This document shows positions 11,783 through 12,461 of a stretch of 12,461 bases of DNA, piece after piece (the stretch's first letter is position 1; each line of letters starts with the position of its first letter). The DNA is from CAZSVI01 sp964610205. Its GTDB lineage: Bacteria; Bacillota; Clostridia; DSM-8532. The position numbers and the translations under genes are program-made. The notes beneath the pieces are model-generated. The model saw nothing but the letters and a program-made list of their open reading frames with translations, had not been told where the DNA came from and did not search any database. The stretch lies in NCBI GenBank assembly GCA_964610205.1, contig CAZSVI010000109.1:1-12461 (forward strand), in the 5' to 3' direction.

Positions 11783-11987
11783 AATACAATATGGTTATGT
11801 TATATTTGTGCCTTCCGAATTTATTAATTGGATTTTACCATGAGAATAAAGACATAGGGTAATACATGTTAATTATGCTCTGATATAGGAAAAAACTATT
11901 ATCTCTATCTGTTGTGGCTCGAACCCGTGGGTTAAAATGTTAAGCATGGCATTAATTACACATTACAAAAAGATTAACATAAGATGC
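11783..11987. other. AT-rich spacer between metF and the rRNA promoter
   Basis: No convincing gene was found here. The last 35 bases (11951-11985) are very AT-rich and sit right above the rRNA -35, as an UP element would. A clear metF promoter on the minus strand was not identified. Confidence 0.5.
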
Positions 11988-12016
11988 TTGACAAACATAA
12001 AATCGCATGGTAGAAT
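11988..12016 (+). promoter_or_regulatory. rRNA operon promoter
   Basis: Perfect TTGACA (11988-11993), a 17-bp spacer and TAGAAT (12011-12016), with an AT-rich upstream tract. Its position about 285 bases before 16S fits the main promoter of a ribosomal RNA operon. Confidence 0.85.
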
Positions 12017-12301
12017 ATAAAAGCTGTCGCCAATGAGGTCCTTTTGATACGCAGTACAAGCGTGTTACAGGGACAAGGAGGCAGGGATGGCAGAAGCCAG
12101 AATGGACATTGAAAATTGAACAGTGTAATGGAAAAAGACGAATCCGTTAATTCAGATGATTATGTGAAAACATAAGAGTCAAAACACTTTGAGATTTTAG
12201 GAAAACGCTAGTAAGTGATCTGAAAGGATCACCTGTTTTCAAAAGCTTAGAGTCAAACATCAAAATGCTTAGCAAAGCGGGAGACCGCATTGTATAAAGT
12301 T
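12017..12301 (+). ncRNA. rRNA leader (pre-16S spacer) with hairpins
   Basis: Transcribed leader with no coding gene. It contains a small stem around 12099-12120 (ACATTG with CAGTGT), a nested hairpin at 12201-12240 (GAAAAC outer arms pairing GTTTTC, GTGATC pairing GATCAC around TGAAAG), and AATGC/GCGG with CCGC/GCATT pairing near 12266-12292. AGAGTCAAA occurs twice (about 12175 and 12250). Such leaders carry antitermination and processing signals; I did not find a canonical boxA. Confidence 0.5.
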
Positions 12302-12461
12302 TAATTTGAGGGTTTGATCCTGGCTCAGGACGAACGCTGGCGGCGTGCTTAACACATGCAAGTTGAACGGGATCCATACCATGAAGTATTCATATGGATT
12401 GGTATGGTGAGAGTAGCGGACGGGCGAGTAACGCGTGAGTAACCTACCCCATGCAGGGGGA
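12302..12461 (+). rRNA. 16S ribosomal RNA, 5' end (cut by the window edge)
   Basis: GGTTTGATCCTGGCTCAG at 12311-12328 is the universal 8F region, followed by GACGAACGCTGGCGGCGTGC and 'TAACACATGCAAGT', then 'AGTAGCGGACGGGCGAGTAACGCGTGAGTAACC'. Aligning to E. coli numbering puts the mature 5' end near 12302. The V1 stem is GGGATCCATACC...GGTATGGT. The pattern is that of Clostridia. Only about the first 160 bases are present; 23S and 5S would follow outside the window. Confidence 0.97.

Noticed and set aside
11920..11940. GGCTCGAACCCGTGGG, whose reverse complement resembles a tRNA T-arm
   Set aside because: The flanks do not pair as a T-stem and no acceptor, D or anticodon arm could be drawn on either strand.
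11697..11987. Possible SAM (S-box) riboswitch ahead of metF
   Set aside because: The conserved S-box core motifs were not found on the minus strand.
12147..12377. 76-residue minus-strand frame
   Set aside because: Runs across the rRNA leader and the 16S rRNA 5' end.

Overview
The window looks like a piece of chromosome from a low-GC, obligately anaerobic Firmicute of the class Clostridia. The signs are strong GGAGG-type ribosome binding sites throughout, consensus sigma-A promoters, ferredoxin-type and Mrp-type ATPases typical of anaerobes, a short bacterial MetF, and the first ~160 bases of a Clostridia-like 16S rRNA gene at the right edge. I cannot name a genus from this much 16S.

Layout. 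(1) 1-1604: the 3' remnant of a four-helix-bundle (S23/IVS-type) protein, then a two-gene unit (GyrI-like effector-binding protein and a helical-repeat protein), then a decayed stretch with remnants of a glyoxalase/VOC gene. (2) 1610-2488: a TipA-type MerR regulator with a textbook MerR promoter (19-bp spacer with a dyad) and an internal start that could yield the TipAS domain alone. (3) 2489-2752: small repeats and a strong terminator. (4) 2753-8069: one tightly packed operon behind a consensus promoter with a repeated TGACATATG operator-like motif: DUF5320 protein, DUF134 regulator, IscU/NifU-like scaffold, NifX-like protein, two MinD-type ATPases with inserted 2x[4Fe-4S] ferredoxin domains, an MBL-fold hydrolase, and an Mrp/NBP35 ATPase fused to a C-terminal NifX-like domain (MrpORP architecture). 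A hairpin follows. (5) 8147-9689, minus strand: a WYL-domain regulator, a zinc-ribbon protein and a broken endonuclease VIII-like gene. The regulator gene and the zinc-ribbon gene share near-identical dyads over their -35 regions. (6) 9817-10832: a LysR regulator with a LysR-type box, and a bidirectional terminator. (7) 10833-11782, minus: metF with a short reading-frame remnant ahead of it. (8) 11988-12461: rRNA promoter, leader with hairpins, and the start of 16S rRNA.

How the genes fit together. The central operon is the item of interest. Its gene set (two ferredoxin-containing MinD ATPases, a stand-alone NifX/ORP-like domain, and an Mrp-NifX fusion) matches the anaerobe-specific 'orange protein' (ORP) complex known in Desulfovibrio. 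Here it sits with an IscU-like scaffold and a DUF134 regulator, and no sigma-54 activator is visible. A reasonable inference is assembly or trafficking of an Fe-S or mixed-metal cluster, possibly linked to cell division as reported for ORP. Notable details are a likely non-canonical AUU/AUA start on the scaffold gene, loss of the second cysteine of the Mrp CPxC motif, an internal start that could release the NifX domain of the fusion, and His/Cys/Gly-rich tails on several of the proteins.
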